A stretch of 64,000 nucleotides of DNA. Origin: Dryococelus australis. Its lineage: Eukaryota > Arthropoda > Insecta > Phasmatodea > Phasmatidae. The notes under the pieces are model-generated. The model was not told the DNA's origin. It saw nothing but the letters and a program-made list of their open reading frames with translations, and did no database searches. The position numbers and the translations under genes were made by a program. The stretch is from assembly GCA_029891345.1 (NCBI GenBank), contig CM057009.1, positions 209,554,709 through 209,618,708 of the forward strand, written 5' to 3'. This document shows, one piece after another, positions 42,300 to 52,620 of the stretch (its first letter is position 1; every line of letters begins with the position of its first letter).

Positions 42300-43575
42300 T
42301 GTCATTGAACCAGTGCGCGTTTTACCAATAGTATTAAGGGCGCACGGGTTTCAGATACAAAAGTATGCTGCCCCCATGGCCCCTCTCAGGCTGCGTCTTC
42401 AGTTAGCTGGAACACAACTGCCCGGCGATGCGTCCCCCTCCCCTTACCGGCCATCAAACTTAATAGTCCAGAATATGTCTTTGTCCGAGACGACAGATTC
42501 CTTGCACCCTCTATGCATCCTCCCCTCCACCTCCAGCTCAGAACATGTCTTTGTCCACCACAAGAGCTGTCCAACTGCTTACCTACCCTCAAGAAACCAA
42601 GTTGGATTCTTCCAAAATGTTTATTTGTTAGCAAAACTACCCACTAATTTGAACCGACTCTGCCTGCCTAGCTCCTCTCCTTCTCTGTCCACAAACTTTA
42701 ACTTTCACCTGGAGACTGACCCATCGAGAAAACTGTTTCTCCATCCCTTAAAAACCTGACTTGCTTTCAGTGAAATAAAATATGTTAGTCAATTCCCGCT
42801 GTTAAAAAATATTCCCTCAACATTAAAAGATATATTTAAAAATAAGTAATATTCAATGATATGTAAATGTCTTTACAGAATTCTAATTTATAGATTCCGA
42901 ATAATTTAAGCTAATGTGATAAATAATTTTTTCATCAACTCTTCTATTGAACTCTATCAACTCTCGAATCCCATAGTGAAAACATTTATAAATCTTTAAT
43001 GAAATGATTAGAAAAATAATTTAATTTCTTCCAATGTTAAACTATCATTTCCTACGTAGCATCAGATTTTCCAATAATAACATTGAAAGCAAATCCTGCG
43101 TATCGGATATTCTAACCCATCCCGAATGTATAAGGGAAACTAAATAAGTCTTGTTAGGAACACTGACTCAGGTTTTCTCTTATCTCACTCGCCCTCCCCC
43201 TCTCTCTGCATTTTTTTGTATCTGATTATTAATGCAGGATCAATAAGCCCTTTCATTTGTCATACCCAATGTTTCTCCTAAAAAGGCTTTTTTTCTGGTA
43301 AAATAGTAGTGAGTAAATAAATAACTTTGGAAAACTATATATTCATTCCCATTAATAGGAGTAATTCTATTATAAACACTTTTAAATTACATAATTTTCC
43401 AAGACATATAATAATAAAAGGAAATAAATGCAGCAGATTACCACGTAAATGCTTATCCAATCAACAAGCAGATTGATTGAACATTAAAATGCATATCCAA
43501 ATACCATTGATAATGATAGGTTTATTAAATCAAATAACACATTAAATATTATTTAAAATACTTTTATTTAGTATC
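42300..43575. other. Spacer between Gag remnant and element D
   Basis: Pyrimidine-rich to 42,760, then AT-rich and featureless. A 148-codon frame at 42,313-42,759 has low-complexity Ser/Pro/Leu composition without motifs; two copies of CAGAAYATGTCTTTGTCC 69 bases apart (42,468 and 42,537) show local duplication. I see no gene. Confidence 0.5.
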
Positions 43576-43601
43576 ATAATTTTACAATAATTGAATTACA
43601 A

Positions 43602-44420
43602 TCTTTTAATGTCTTTATTCTTGACCCACGAGTTATGTACTTTTGAGAAACCCCTCCATCAAACCAAAGACATCCTTTTTTTCCTTTTAATGATTTTATC
43701 AATCTAATATTCATTTGGCGAACTAACATTTTTCAGTTCATGTTTGTAAAAACTGCTTTTTATTGGCAGTCCATCACAGGTTTCTAGTTAATACACTCTG
43801 GGATGTGATTGTCTAATTCAAATTGATTTTAAATATTACATAAGACCAATTTACCGTAAATTTTTTTCTCAAAGATTTCTTTCTGTTTAGAGATACATAT
43901 ATATTCACTAACTTTGAACTTTAGTTTCCTCTTGTCAATGACTTCACCATTATTATAAATGGTTTTCATTAAACTATTGTCCATATTTTATTTGGGTGCC
44001 ATCTTGATAGTTCTATGATATCTGGAATTATAACATTTAAGTATTTGAGGTAAAACATCCACCCATTTGTACGTCCCTTTCGACATGAAGTGTTTGTATA
44101 TTAACTGCTTAATCAATTTGTAGTATTGTTCTACAACACTGGCTTTTAAGGTCTGAATAAGCTGTGTAGTGATTAATAACATAATCCGTCATTAGTTTCT
44201 GGAACAGTGTAGAATAAAATTTGTTTACTCTGTCGGTTTGGGGTTCTGTCTTTCAAAATGGTCTTAATTGCTTCGCATACATGTATCCCAGTTTTGTTTT
44301 TTAAAGGTATAGCCCAACCATATTTGGAATTAACGTATATTATGGTTAAAATATATTTGTTTCCTTTATTGTATTTGAAAAGCAATGTCATTTCACTCAA
44401 ATCAGCTTGAACAGATCATT
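43602..44420 (-). pseudogene. Polinton integrase with chromodomain, element D (broken)
   Basis: Minus strand: NKGNKYILTIIYVNSKYGWA in frame 44,173-44,400 (first catalytic Asp replaced by Tyr), GIHVCEAIKTILKDRTPN, then a degenerate second-Asp region. After a frameshift ASVVEQYYKLIKQLIYKHFM (Glu kept), GTYKWVDVLPQILKCYNSRY and KMAPK in frame 43,988-44,182. SH3-like KLKFKVSEYIYISKQKEIFE follows, and a chromodomain end GFSKVHNSWVKNKDIKRL with TAA at about 43,602 in another frame. Confidence 0.85.
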
Positions 44421-44479
44421 TAACTCTTTAGTAATAATGCTTCTTATATGATATCTTATCCTGCCAGGAGCATGAAGTA

Positions 44480-45232
44480 CTTGAGAATTATTATTAAACT
44501 TCATTGGTAATATAACAGTCTTCTTTCAGCTCATCAATAATAGAAACAATTTTGTTGGTATGTGAATTATTGCCAGATTCTCTCAAAGCGATGAAGTTTT
44601 AATCTATCGACCAATTCATTAGGATTGTTCCAATATACAGGAGAAATTTTGTTTGCCAATTTCATCTTTATATAATCCACTTCCGACAATTTCTCCTATT
44701 AAATGTAGTTTGAGATGATTTTTATCTCCTAATCAGTTATTCATTTTCGTATGAAGAAGTTCTTTATATTTTTTTTCAAATCTGTGTCAAAATTTCCATT
44801 TGGAATGTTTTTAAATAATAGTTCAAACAAATATACACTCACAACAGTTATGTAATCACCTATTTAAATTATATTGTTGGACAAAAATGTAAGTATCGAA
44901 TCTCCCAGAAATCATGTGTTTCCATTTCGATACACACAAAATTTTGTTTCGCGCATAGGATAAGTATGTTTTAAAACTAAATTATGATGTGTTAAATGAG
45001 AAAGGGGCTGCTTTTTCATTTTCTTGAAATGTTCTTTTTCTTCCAATTTAATTTCCAAAGTTGCTTCATTAGGTGAATTCAACACAGGATGTAATACACC
45101 CATTATACTCATAACAGGTTTAAATATTTCTTTGTTTAAAACATCCCATTCCATATGGATTTGTTTAGCTTGTAAATATTCCTCCTTTACAGCAGTTATT
45201 ATATAATGTAATTCCAAAGCAGAGGCAGACAT
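44480..45232 (-). pseudogene. Conserved Polinton structural-region protein, element D (broken)
   Basis: Frame 44,912-45,232 reads EIFKPVMSIMGVLHPVLNSP and TLEIKLEEKEHFKKMK; after frameshifts, GDYITVVSVYLFELLFKNIP (44,860) and VYWNNPNELVDRLKL (44,630), then an SIIDELKE-like end near 44,530. In Polinton proteins of this family I recall a DPNELVDRLRLL motif before the end, matching well. It is the more typical family version; those in A to C are divergent relatives, judged by shared layout. Confidence 0.65.
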
Positions 45233-45244
45233 ATGTGATTATAT

Positions 45245-46005
45245 TAGATTAAATTTAAGCTATTTATACATGAATTCAATTGTTTCTTTTCGAACTGCTG
45301 CAGTAGGTCGAATAACTGCTACACTAGATCGATTAGTTCACTCTTTTTCAATCTTATCGACTTTATTTAAAATAGCATCTAATTTAGTTATAGTTTTAAC
45401 TCTCAAACCATTAATAAAATAAGTAAATAGTGTTTCCAATTTATTATTTTGTTTTCTCAGATCATTTGCATAACTAAACAATATTTTTCATTAATCAATT
45501 CATCAATCTTATATTTCGTGAATTGTTCTATTCATGTTTCAAGTTGTTTTGTAATACTATTTGTTACCCTTTCATAAATCATAAATCTTAAACTATCTTG
45601 CATTTCTGTAAGTTTTGTTGCAAAAATTATGTTCTTCATATCATTAAAATCTTTACTAAATCCATTTAAACATACTTCTATTCTAAGTTCATTACTCTGT
45701 AAATCATTACTAATATTGGTTAAAATGTTTGCAGTTACACTCATGTTTCAATAAACATTATTATTCCCATCAACAAACTTTGATAATTTCTCTTGAATAT
45801 CGTTCAATTGAGATTTAAACACGTTTGGCATGATTCTGTTTAAGTCTTCAATGAAAAGTTTTTTTACTGCATCAGTAGCTTTCAGAATCATACCCACATC
45901 ACATAATATGTCTGATAAAATCACAATTCCCATTACAATTTTGGTTAAACAACTATTGTAACGATTGCATTTTATACCACTATGTCCAAACTTTGAAATA
46001 GTCAT
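45245..46005 (-). CDS. Unknown helical proteins (two consecutive ORFs), element D
   Basis: Frames 45,748-46,005 (85 codons, MTISKFGHSGIKC start) and 45,532-45,744 (70 codons, MSVTANILTNISNDLQSNEL) lie end to end 3 bases apart, followed by more helical sequence with stops to about 45,245. Composition is rich in Ile, Lys, Asn, Leu with heptad-like patterns (NDIQEKLSKFVD). The SKFGH start recalls a conserved N-terminus in Polinton genes next to the ATPase, but I cannot name the family. A fibre-like or coiled-coil virion protein is possible. Confidence 0.4.
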
Positions 46006-46007
46006 TA

Positions 46008-46680
46008 TTATTTTGGCTTGGGAAGTGAAAAACTGTCAAATCCAGACCTATATCTGCCTTTATATAGGGGAAGCATTGGTATACTCACCAGAAGACCGTA
46101 CTTGTTTTTCCAACAGTAAAAACAGATATCTTTAATTTTTGTAAATATTATATCGCCTAAAACATGGTCATTGTAAAAATGGTACAGGTTAATTTGGCCT
46201 ATTTTAAACACAGTTATCACATTTGCATTATCATGCAAATTATGTTTTGGAATATGTGTATAACGTTGTGATAGATAAAAACAATCAGTGTTTGAATTTC
46301 GACCCAAACTAAAATATTGCTCCATTTCACCCTGCAGTTCACACCAAACATTGTCAAAATAAATATGGAATTGGGTAATGCTTCATTCCGAGGCATGATT
46401 TCTCTTTATTTGTAAAAAGAGAAATATTATGTTCCTCAATTAGTATTAAAATACTCGCTAATGGATGATATTTCTCGTGTTGTGTTGTTTCAGAAAACAC
46501 ATATACATTTTCAAATTTAAGCCTATTTGGATGTTCCAACGGCGACATAATAACACATTTTTTCACATGAAGAAGGACCACTTATTATACAACGTATGTT
46601 CGATAGTAAAAAAATGCCATGTTTCTGTTCAATTGTGCTTTCTTTCATATTTATAATTACACCAAGATGTACATTTTGTT
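46008..46680 (-). pseudogene. A32/FtsK-like packaging ATPase, element D (broken)
   Basis: Minus strand: a P-loop region IISGPSSCEKM near 46,580 (family GPSxCGKT, Gly to Glu and Thr to Met, Lys kept); after frameshift FENVYVFSETTQHEKYHPLA and EEHNISLFTNKEKS in frame 46,354-46,581; Walker B IYFDNVWCE (family IIFDDVW, second Asp to Asn) near 46,350; then frame 46,008-46,325 with EQYFSLGRNSNTDCFYLSQR, HIPKHNLHDNANVI and YNDHVLGD, the arginine-finger/sensor region, and GRYRSGFDSFSLP at the C-terminus. This is the most complete ATPase here; two frameshifts. Confidence 0.85.
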
Positions 46681-46776
46681 TTATAGTGTTCATTTTTACA
46701 GTATTACATAATGTAGCATACTTATGAAAAACTATAAATGATGGTCTATTTATAAGCTTGCATTCAGTTGAAAATA

Positions 46777-47115
46777 ATGCCTTGTTCTAAACGTATCAAA
46801 AAAGGATGCATAGTATTGAATACATTGATTAATAAATTGCCATTTGAGTTGCATTTACCGACGTACAATTACAGTGGGCCTGGTACTAAACTTGCAAAAT
46901 GGTAGGTGCAGAATGATCAAGGAATGAACTCTCTTGATAATGCTTGTAAAGAACACATAATAGTTTATGACCGAACAAATAATTTGAAAGACAGACAAAT
47001 AGCGGATACAATTATAGCTGCTAAAGCAGCAAATATAAGGAAGAATCTGTCTACAGAGTCAGGTGAAAAGCTAGGTGCCTGGATTGTTGACAAAGTCATG
47101 CGCACAAAGGTTTAA
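46777..47115 (+). pseudogene. Phospholipase A2-like capsid protein, element D (one stop)
   Basis: ATG 46,777 to TAA 47,113-47,115: 112 codons in one frame, interrupted only by a TAG at 46,903-46,905. INKLPFELHLPTYNYSGPGT gives the lead-in and an intact Ca loop; LDNACKEHIIVYD has the catalytic His, but the following Asp is Ile. The tail SGEKLGAWIVDKVMRTKV is the conserved amphipathic C-terminus. The pX-like frame begins six bases downstream. Best preserved PLA2 gene in the window, but catalytically impaired. Confidence 0.82.
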
Positions 47116-47121
47116 AAAGGC

Positions 47122-47412
47122 ATGGGTTTAAAAGTAAAACTAAATGAAAAACATAAGAAAGGAGGAATCATTCCATTCTTATTTCCAGCATTAACAGCTC
47201 TTGGATCAATCCCCAAAGGAGTTTCGGCTATCAGTAGAGCAGTTAAATCAAAGGGTAAAGGGATGTATTTGAAACCGTATAAAGTCGGACAAGAAGAAAA
47301 AACTCCAAATATGGAGAAAAAAAAAGAGTGTCTTAAATTGTCTTCCAAAATTTGCATTTACAAACAAAGATATTCATCTATTAAAAAGAAACATGATATT
47401 ACATACTTATGA
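47122..47412 (+). CDS. pX/pVI-like hydrophobic virion protein, element D (open)
   Basis: Open frame of 96 codons. A short basic start (MGLKVKLNEKHKK) leads to GGIIPFLFPALTALGSIPKG, a Gly/Pro-containing hydrophobic helix, then SAISRAVKSKGKGMYLKPYK and a Lys-rich tail. Shares GGIIP with the B and C proteins but lacks their long acidic N-terminus. The final 25 codons (KICIYKQRYSSIKKK) may be read-through after an original stop was lost, since family members usually end soon after the YLKPYK region. Sits between PLA2 and protease. Confidence 0.62.
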   Translation: MGLKVKLNEKHKKGGIIPFLFPALTALGSIPKGVSAISRAVKSKGKGMYLKPYKVGQEEKTPNMEKKKECLKLSSKICIYKQRYSSIKKKHDITYL

Positions 47413-47424
47413 GGTGTCTATATG

Positions 47425-47700
47425 AGAGACAATTAACCAAAGAAACCAAATATCTGTGAATGTATGATCATTTAATTTAGATTCGAAATAAAGCAAAGGA
47501 ACACATTGGACAGCATTAATTAAAAATATAAATCGATAATTTTTTTACTGTAGTTTTGGTGATTTATGCCTTCTAATTGAATAACATAATTATTTAAAAA
47601 CATGCAATTACTGTACAGTTACCAAATGAAACAATTACCTAATACAATTAATTGTGGACATTTATGTCTATGTTGTTGTCTCTATATAAGAGATATATAA
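47425..47700 (+). pseudogene. Adenain-like cysteine protease, element D (broken, N-truncated)
   Basis: Plus strand in shifting frames: AKEHIG/RNTHWTALIKNINR holds the catalytic His (THW, near 47,500), the FYCSFGDLCL-like strand would hold the acidic residue (here Cys; family YFDSFG), then NYLKTCNYCTV and TINCGHLCLCC with the nucleophilic Cys near 47,655. The first quarter of the protease is missing. Same order relative to the pX-like gene as in B and C. Confidence 0.75.
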
Positions 47701-47799
47701 GTGTGATATTAAACATATAAACATATTGTTGATATTAAGTGGCAATTCTTCGCAATCACAAGTGATGTATATTTCTGTGTACTGTAGTTAGATGGAGAA

Positions 47800-48351
47800 T
47801 GGCAAGTCAGTTTAATTGAATTCTTAACTTACAACAGCACACCAAATGTTTATATGCAGAAACAATCATTTATGGTTTACAATAGTGAAAAAATTAACAA
47901 TATTGTGATACCAAATTTGATATGAGTTGGATGACTTAGAAATGTTAATTAAAATGCATTACCTAAAGATGTGCATTTCCAATTACATGGAAATCCAAAT
48001 ATGTTAACTAGTGCGATGTATAGTAATGTTGATATTGATTTCTCAGAAGACAATCCAATTGCAAATATGTTAGGCTACAAAGAGAGAGTGTATCCCGCTA
48101 ATGAATTACACGAATCATCCAAACAGGTTAATATATTGTCTGTAAATGTATGTTGTATAAATGTTAATATTGTAGATTGTACATATTTTAATGGGAAGCC
48201 AACAAATACAATACACGAACTCACATGTGCATTGGCTCCAGGGTATAAAATAATTGAAAATCCAAATACATTGATATATCTTCCAGTAATAATCAATTGT
48301 GTTAATGAAATAGTTGTTACAATTTTCGATCAAAGATCATTAACTTATTAA
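47800..48351 (+). pseudogene. Penton-like single-jelly-roll capsid protein, element D
   Basis: A 126-codon open frame (47,971-48,351) reads DIDFSEDNPIANMLGYKER, SSKQVNILSVNVCCINVNIV, TNTIHELTCALAPGYKIIE and NTLIYLPVIINCVNEIVVTI. The IHE...PGYKIIE...IYLPV sequence is typical of a very widespread Polinton/adintovirus protein that I take to be penton-like. Upstream, 47,840-47,970 (TPNVYMQKQSFMVYNSEKI) extends it in another frame. The C-terminal strand after DQRS is cut short compared with the family. Penton identity is from memory of the family and context. Confidence 0.6.
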
Positions 48352-48429
48352 TTTTTAAATTACAATCTGTTTGCATTTTATAAAAAACTATATAAACAGT
48401 TGCATTCCGTGTGCATAGCAATCATAATG

Positions 48430-49151
48430 GGTATTGCATATAACACCCAATATGGAATTTCGTTATTATATTTGCTAACACACATCTGAATGCCATATAT
48501 GATACAGGTAATAACAATGAAGGTGTAGCAGTTGAATTAAACAGTGTCGAATGGCTAATGCCACATATTGTAATTAATACACATGGTCATGTAAAGTTTT
48601 TAATATATATCGAAAAAAGGATGAATTTAGAAATTGCATACATATCATGGGCTTTGGAGTCCTTTCAAACTCTACCAACCACACAAAAATTAGTATGGCA
48701 TGTGAAATCAAGTTCCCATCTGAGAAACCATGATTTGTTCTCATATGTTTTCAAACAAACCAATATAACAATTTAAAAGCATATCCATCAATATTCCATA
48801 ATTGTGATATGAAAAATATTAAACTATATCTAAACAGCAAAGCTTATCCATATTTTGATAGTGAGGAATTCCTTATTTGCCATGGAATGTATACACAGTT
48901 TCGGGAATTGTATCATAACAAAATTAGTTCACAGATACTTGAATCCGAAACCCTTTAAAAGTACAGGAACGTTATTTGTAATTGATGTAAGCAAACAAGA
49001 CAGCACAATTACCAATATCATAATTAATTCACAAATTGAAATAATTGCAAAAACATCTATTCCAGAAAATTCACAAGTGTTTGCTTTGATAATTCACGAT
49101 AGATTAGCGAGTTGCAATCTAAGAAATAATCTGGTGAAAATATTGAATTGA
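48430..49151 (+). pseudogene. Major capsid-like protein, C-terminal half, element D
   Basis: Frames 48,558-48,776 (MPHIVINTHGHVKFLIYIEK, PTTQKLVWHVKSSSHLRNHD) and 48,855-49,151 (GTLFVIDVSKQDSTI, SQIEIIAKTSIPENSQVFAL, IHDRL) match the second half of the double-jelly-roll family: the WxVKTSxxLEKPRFVI region and the LFVIDxSxQ...AYxLIIHDR end. The stop after IHDRLASCNLRNNLVKIL is at the family's expected place. The first jelly roll is absent, lost by deletion between the penton-like gene and 48,430. Confidence 0.62.
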
Positions 49152-49900
49152 GTCAGTAGGAGATGAACCATGGGTATGATAAGATGTTTTGCAATGTACA
49201 AGGATTTCAATCTCCAGATAAATTTATCATTAAAGAATTAGCTACTACTGATATGGAAGAACATACAACTGTTTTCAGTTTCAAAGCACTGTTCGACTGA
49301 AAATATCTAACTCCCAAATACAAGAAAACTAATAGATGTGGTACCAACCATCACCACAGTTTAAAAAGGGAGAGTAGGTGTATGGGGTATGAGAATAGTG
49401 AGGATATTTGCAAGCAATACTTACTTAATTGTGAAATATACATAGGTGGGGTAGAGCAAAAAACACACTTTAGAAAGTGCATGGAATGGGAAAGTAACAG
49501 ATATTCACAAATAATACAATTGTCCATCGTTCAAACAATTATGTAAAACACACAGATCTAATTCAACATTCTTCTCTGCTAAGGAAAACTAAATTAAAGC
49601 TAACTTTGGGAATGATGTCTGACTAGTGTGAAACATATTATGATGATTATGCTCCTGAATCACCCGTGGATATTATACAAGTGATATGGCACTATTTGAG
49701 ATGAGAGCACCTTGTGAACTAATGAGTGAAATTTAGTATAAAAAGTATTTTACTGTATGTAATCGAATAATTCTTAAAGATGCCTCAATAAGACAACCAA
49801 ATCACCTGTTCGTGCATACAGAAATCGAAATGTAAATTGAATATCAGCAAGTTATTAACACATTGGAGTAAACCATTTCGACTTTACTTTCGAAAGAAAT
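49152..49900 (+). other. Tail of element D with unassigned coding-like fragments
   Basis: Short pieces on the plus strand look protein-like, for example TYYDDYAPESPVDIIQVIWH near 49,635-49,695 and SLLRKTKLKLTLGM near 49,570, but stops are frequent and I recognise no family. It may be another virion gene of element D or flank. After about 49,900 the sequence is plain. Confidence 0.35.
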
Positions 49901-52190
49901 ATAATTTTTAACATCCTGTAGTATAAAAATGTACATAAATTTGTGAAATAGACTGCATTTGTATATATATGCATTATTAAATATGTCTTCAAAATGAATT
50001 ATTACTTTTATTTATAAAATCCCGTTTTAAAAATGAACTTGTTTTCTTAAGAAAAGAAAAAAAATATTCTTGGTTAATAAAATTAACCAAAGTGAATAGC
50101 TTCGAATTACTAAACTAATAGCATTTCAAATTGTCTCCAGATACGTATAAACTGTTGCATTTAGAGCTATACAGGTCTATCAGTGCAACTACCTCTTGTC
50201 CAGAGTCACAAAATATTAAAGTTTAAATTAAACGCCTTTCAATGCTACCAACCAAAAATCGAAATCATAGAGTGTGCATGCCAGAGTCCGATAAACCTTG
50301 CAGAAAGCACTCGGTTATATAATACCCTTGAGACTACACAGGTGCCTAGGTTTTTCACAAAACAGACAGTCAAGGCCGTCTGCATCCCTGCTAGGATTCA
50401 GGTCAACAATTTAACCCTTATGCATAGCAAGGTGAAAACACCTTCTTACCTGAATGAAACTCTCGAAAAATATATACATTTAGTTTTCTACTTAATAAAA
50501 ATAAGATCAACTTCCCAACATCCATTACGCTAGAAAATATACAGGAATAAAAAACAAAATTTTACACAAATTCGAAACATAGACAAGACTTATATCAAAT
50601 ATTTATTTATGAAACAAGCTTTATTCGACCCACACACCAAGCTTTAAAAAATGATCCTATAAAATATAATTGTAATCATACTAAATAATGAATATGTAAA
50701 TTAACAGAAGTTATTTGTACATGTTTTATCTCTAAAGATAATTAGAATACACAGTATAAGAAAAAGGGAGCATAATTTACTTAAAATTCTCAGCTAAATG
50801 AATGGTATATTTAATAAATAAAATAAATTATATAAACATTATCTGTAAAAGGTAAAACTAATCTTAGAAAAACTGAAAGTGGGGTTATCATATACCAATA
50901 ATGATTTTTCATGTGGATTATACTAAGTCCGGTAAATCCGCAGCATATAAGTTATATGCCTTTATTGATATGTGTCATTTTAATATTAATGTTAATAATC
51001 AACCAGAATTAATGTTGTAATATATTTATTTGTAGTGAAAAATTTATTTTAAATTAATTTACTTTTTAAAATCGATTTGTTTTCATTTCTTCCAGGACGA
51101 AACTTAGTAAAGAGGTTTGTCTTGGAGGTTGGAATGAGGCGGTGAAGTAATTTTGAAAGTCAAGGGTGCGGGAAGGGAAGGGGGGTTTGTGTTTCAGACC
51201 TACAGGTTGGAGGGAAGAAATCTCATTTATTGACCGTTTATCTGAGAATTTGAATATGTTTATAAATAGGAGTTTAGCATGTAGCCCCATTCCACTGCAT
51301 TCTGAAGTTAACCTGTGCGGATCGCATATTTGATGTCCAGTTCCTATGAAGATTACTTGCTTCATTTGAGTTGCCTGCCGACCGTGCTCCACGTCTCGTG
51401 CTTATAAGTAGACATAAGTAGTGCGCTCAACTCATTCCTACATCAGACACCACAACATTCAGACATGTTTTTAAATCATGTAAGGTACATGTACAAATAA
51501 GAGGGAGACTTACATGTATGTCTATTAAGTTATTGTGTCTGGTTAAAATTTAATTCGAAATGCGAGTTTTTAAACATTTAATAGTCCATGTTAAGTTGTC
51601 TGTTGTAGGACATAGTGTATTCAGGTTGTTTCCTTCCAACCTTAAAATATCAGAATGGGTGGTAAACCAGTTTTCTAGGGAAATATTAATTCATAAACCT
51701 AATTTTTATCCATTCATGTAGTTGTGTCCTCAACTGGGCTGCAAGAACCACATATCTAACAGCTTATAAGTTGGCATACGTTATACATTGCAGTAATTTC
51801 TTCAGCCATCTCCCGACCAAACGGATGTGTTTTTAAATCATTTAAGGTACATGTACCACTCTGAGGCATCAAGTACTGTAATTTTTAAGTTTTTTCAAAT
51901 ACCTTGTTATTGTGTTTAGGAAGACTGGCATTTGATTCATATATTCAGAGGGACATTTTTGCTTTACTGCAGAATACTCACGTAGTTGTTATCGTTAAAT
52001 GAGTTAGCACTTGTCGACACCAGAGAACTCATGTAGTTGATTTCATTTGAAATTTGTATTTCCATTAATTTCTTTTGTGTGTAACATCAATGGTTAAATT
52101 GCATTCGGAAAGAGTCGTCTATTTAATCATTAACACTTAAGTTAGTCTGTTTGTCATTAATAACATACACTATGTAAATTGTATATTTCA
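49900..52190. other. Non-coding stretch
   Basis: No supported gene. Frames at 50,183-50,533 (plus) and 51,066-51,392 (minus) lack motifs. A 33-base word (TGTTTTTAAATCAT, then AAGGTACATGTAC) occurs at 51,465-51,495 and again at 51,826-51,856, about 361 bases apart, a possible old duplication. Confidence 0.5.
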
Positions 52191-52192
52191 GA

Positions 52193-52423
52193 GTCACGTA
52201 TCTCCCAACAGCATTTACGAACAACACCCTCACCAAAAAAAACACATATGACACTCTTGCACCAAACTCAACACATATATACCCTGTCTCCAACACATCA
52301 CACCGCAGTCGAGTGTCAGTCGTGCTTACAACATCTACCAGAGCTGCTCCCCACTCCAAAAAAAGAAAGAAAGTAAATAAAGTATACCAAACTATACATG
52401 ACAATTTTTTATTTATTAATTAA
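52193..52423 (+). CDS. Exon-like open frame (partial, uncertain)
   Basis: Directly after TGTATATTTCAG (a 3' splice-site-like string ending at 52,191) a 76-codon frame without a start codon runs to TAA at 52,421-52,423. It is Thr/Ser-rich, with LPTAFTNNTLTKKNTYDTLA and a basic stretch SKKRKKVNKVYQTIHDN. Two other frames are also partly open, and low complexity limits the weight of this. It may be a host exon, or an ORF1 remnant of a non-LTR retrotransposon; neither can be chosen here. Confidence 0.25.
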   Translation, partial: VTYLPTAFTNNTLTKKNTYDTLAPNSTHIYPVSNTSHRSRVSVVLTTSTRAAPHSKKRKKVNKVYQTIHDNFLFIN

Positions 52424-52594
52424 ATTAAATTAATTGTATCAATCAATGAAAGCTTCATAACATTTTATCCAATCAAAATTACCCAAAAAATCGGTCAGTT
52501 AAAGATCGGATTAAGGATTAACGAATAATTGCTGCTCCGATTAAGTTCGGAGATACAGTTTTCCATCGGAATAAGATAATATTAAGGATTAATG

Positions 52595-52620
52595 CTTTTG
52601 ATATTAATTTGATATCAAAG
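52595..52620. repeat. Short near-palindrome
   Basis: CTTTTGATAT (52,595-52,604) and ATATCAAAG (52,612-52,620) pair around a few bases. The surrounding 52,490-52,640 is rich in GGATTAA/TTAATC words in both orientations. Possibly the end of a small DNA transposon; no partner seen. Confidence 0.4.

Larger units (their letters stand above)
43580..49310. mobile_element. Element D: Polinton-like element of a third architecture, no PolB seen
   Basis: Gene order: integrase (-), structural protein (-), unknown helical ORFs (-), packaging ATPase (-), PLA2 (+), pX-like (+), protease (+), penton-like (+), capsid C-terminal half (+). Its proteins differ from those of A to C (for example the penton-like protein and ATPase are closer to the Polinton families I know). 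GC is a little higher than in B and C. No polymerase gene is visible on either side, and the capsid lacks its N-terminal half, so the right part is rearranged or lost. Confidence 0.82.

Noticed and set aside
42313..42759. 148-codon frame (plus)
   Set aside because: Low-complexity Ser/Pro/Leu composition, an overlapping minus frame, no motif, follows a dead Gag. Likely chance.
47112..47357. 81-codon minus frame
   Set aside because: Antisense shadow of the pX-like gene of element D.
48075..48333. Two minus frames of 72-73 codons
   Set aside because: Antisense shadows of the penton-like frame at 47,971-48,351.
50183..50533. 116-codon frame (plus)
   Set aside because: No recognisable motif, no start context or splice signal; kept as unexplained rather than called a gene.
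51066..51392. 108-codon frame (minus)
   Set aside because: No motif recognised and composition follows the local DNA; could be retroelement debris but unsupported.
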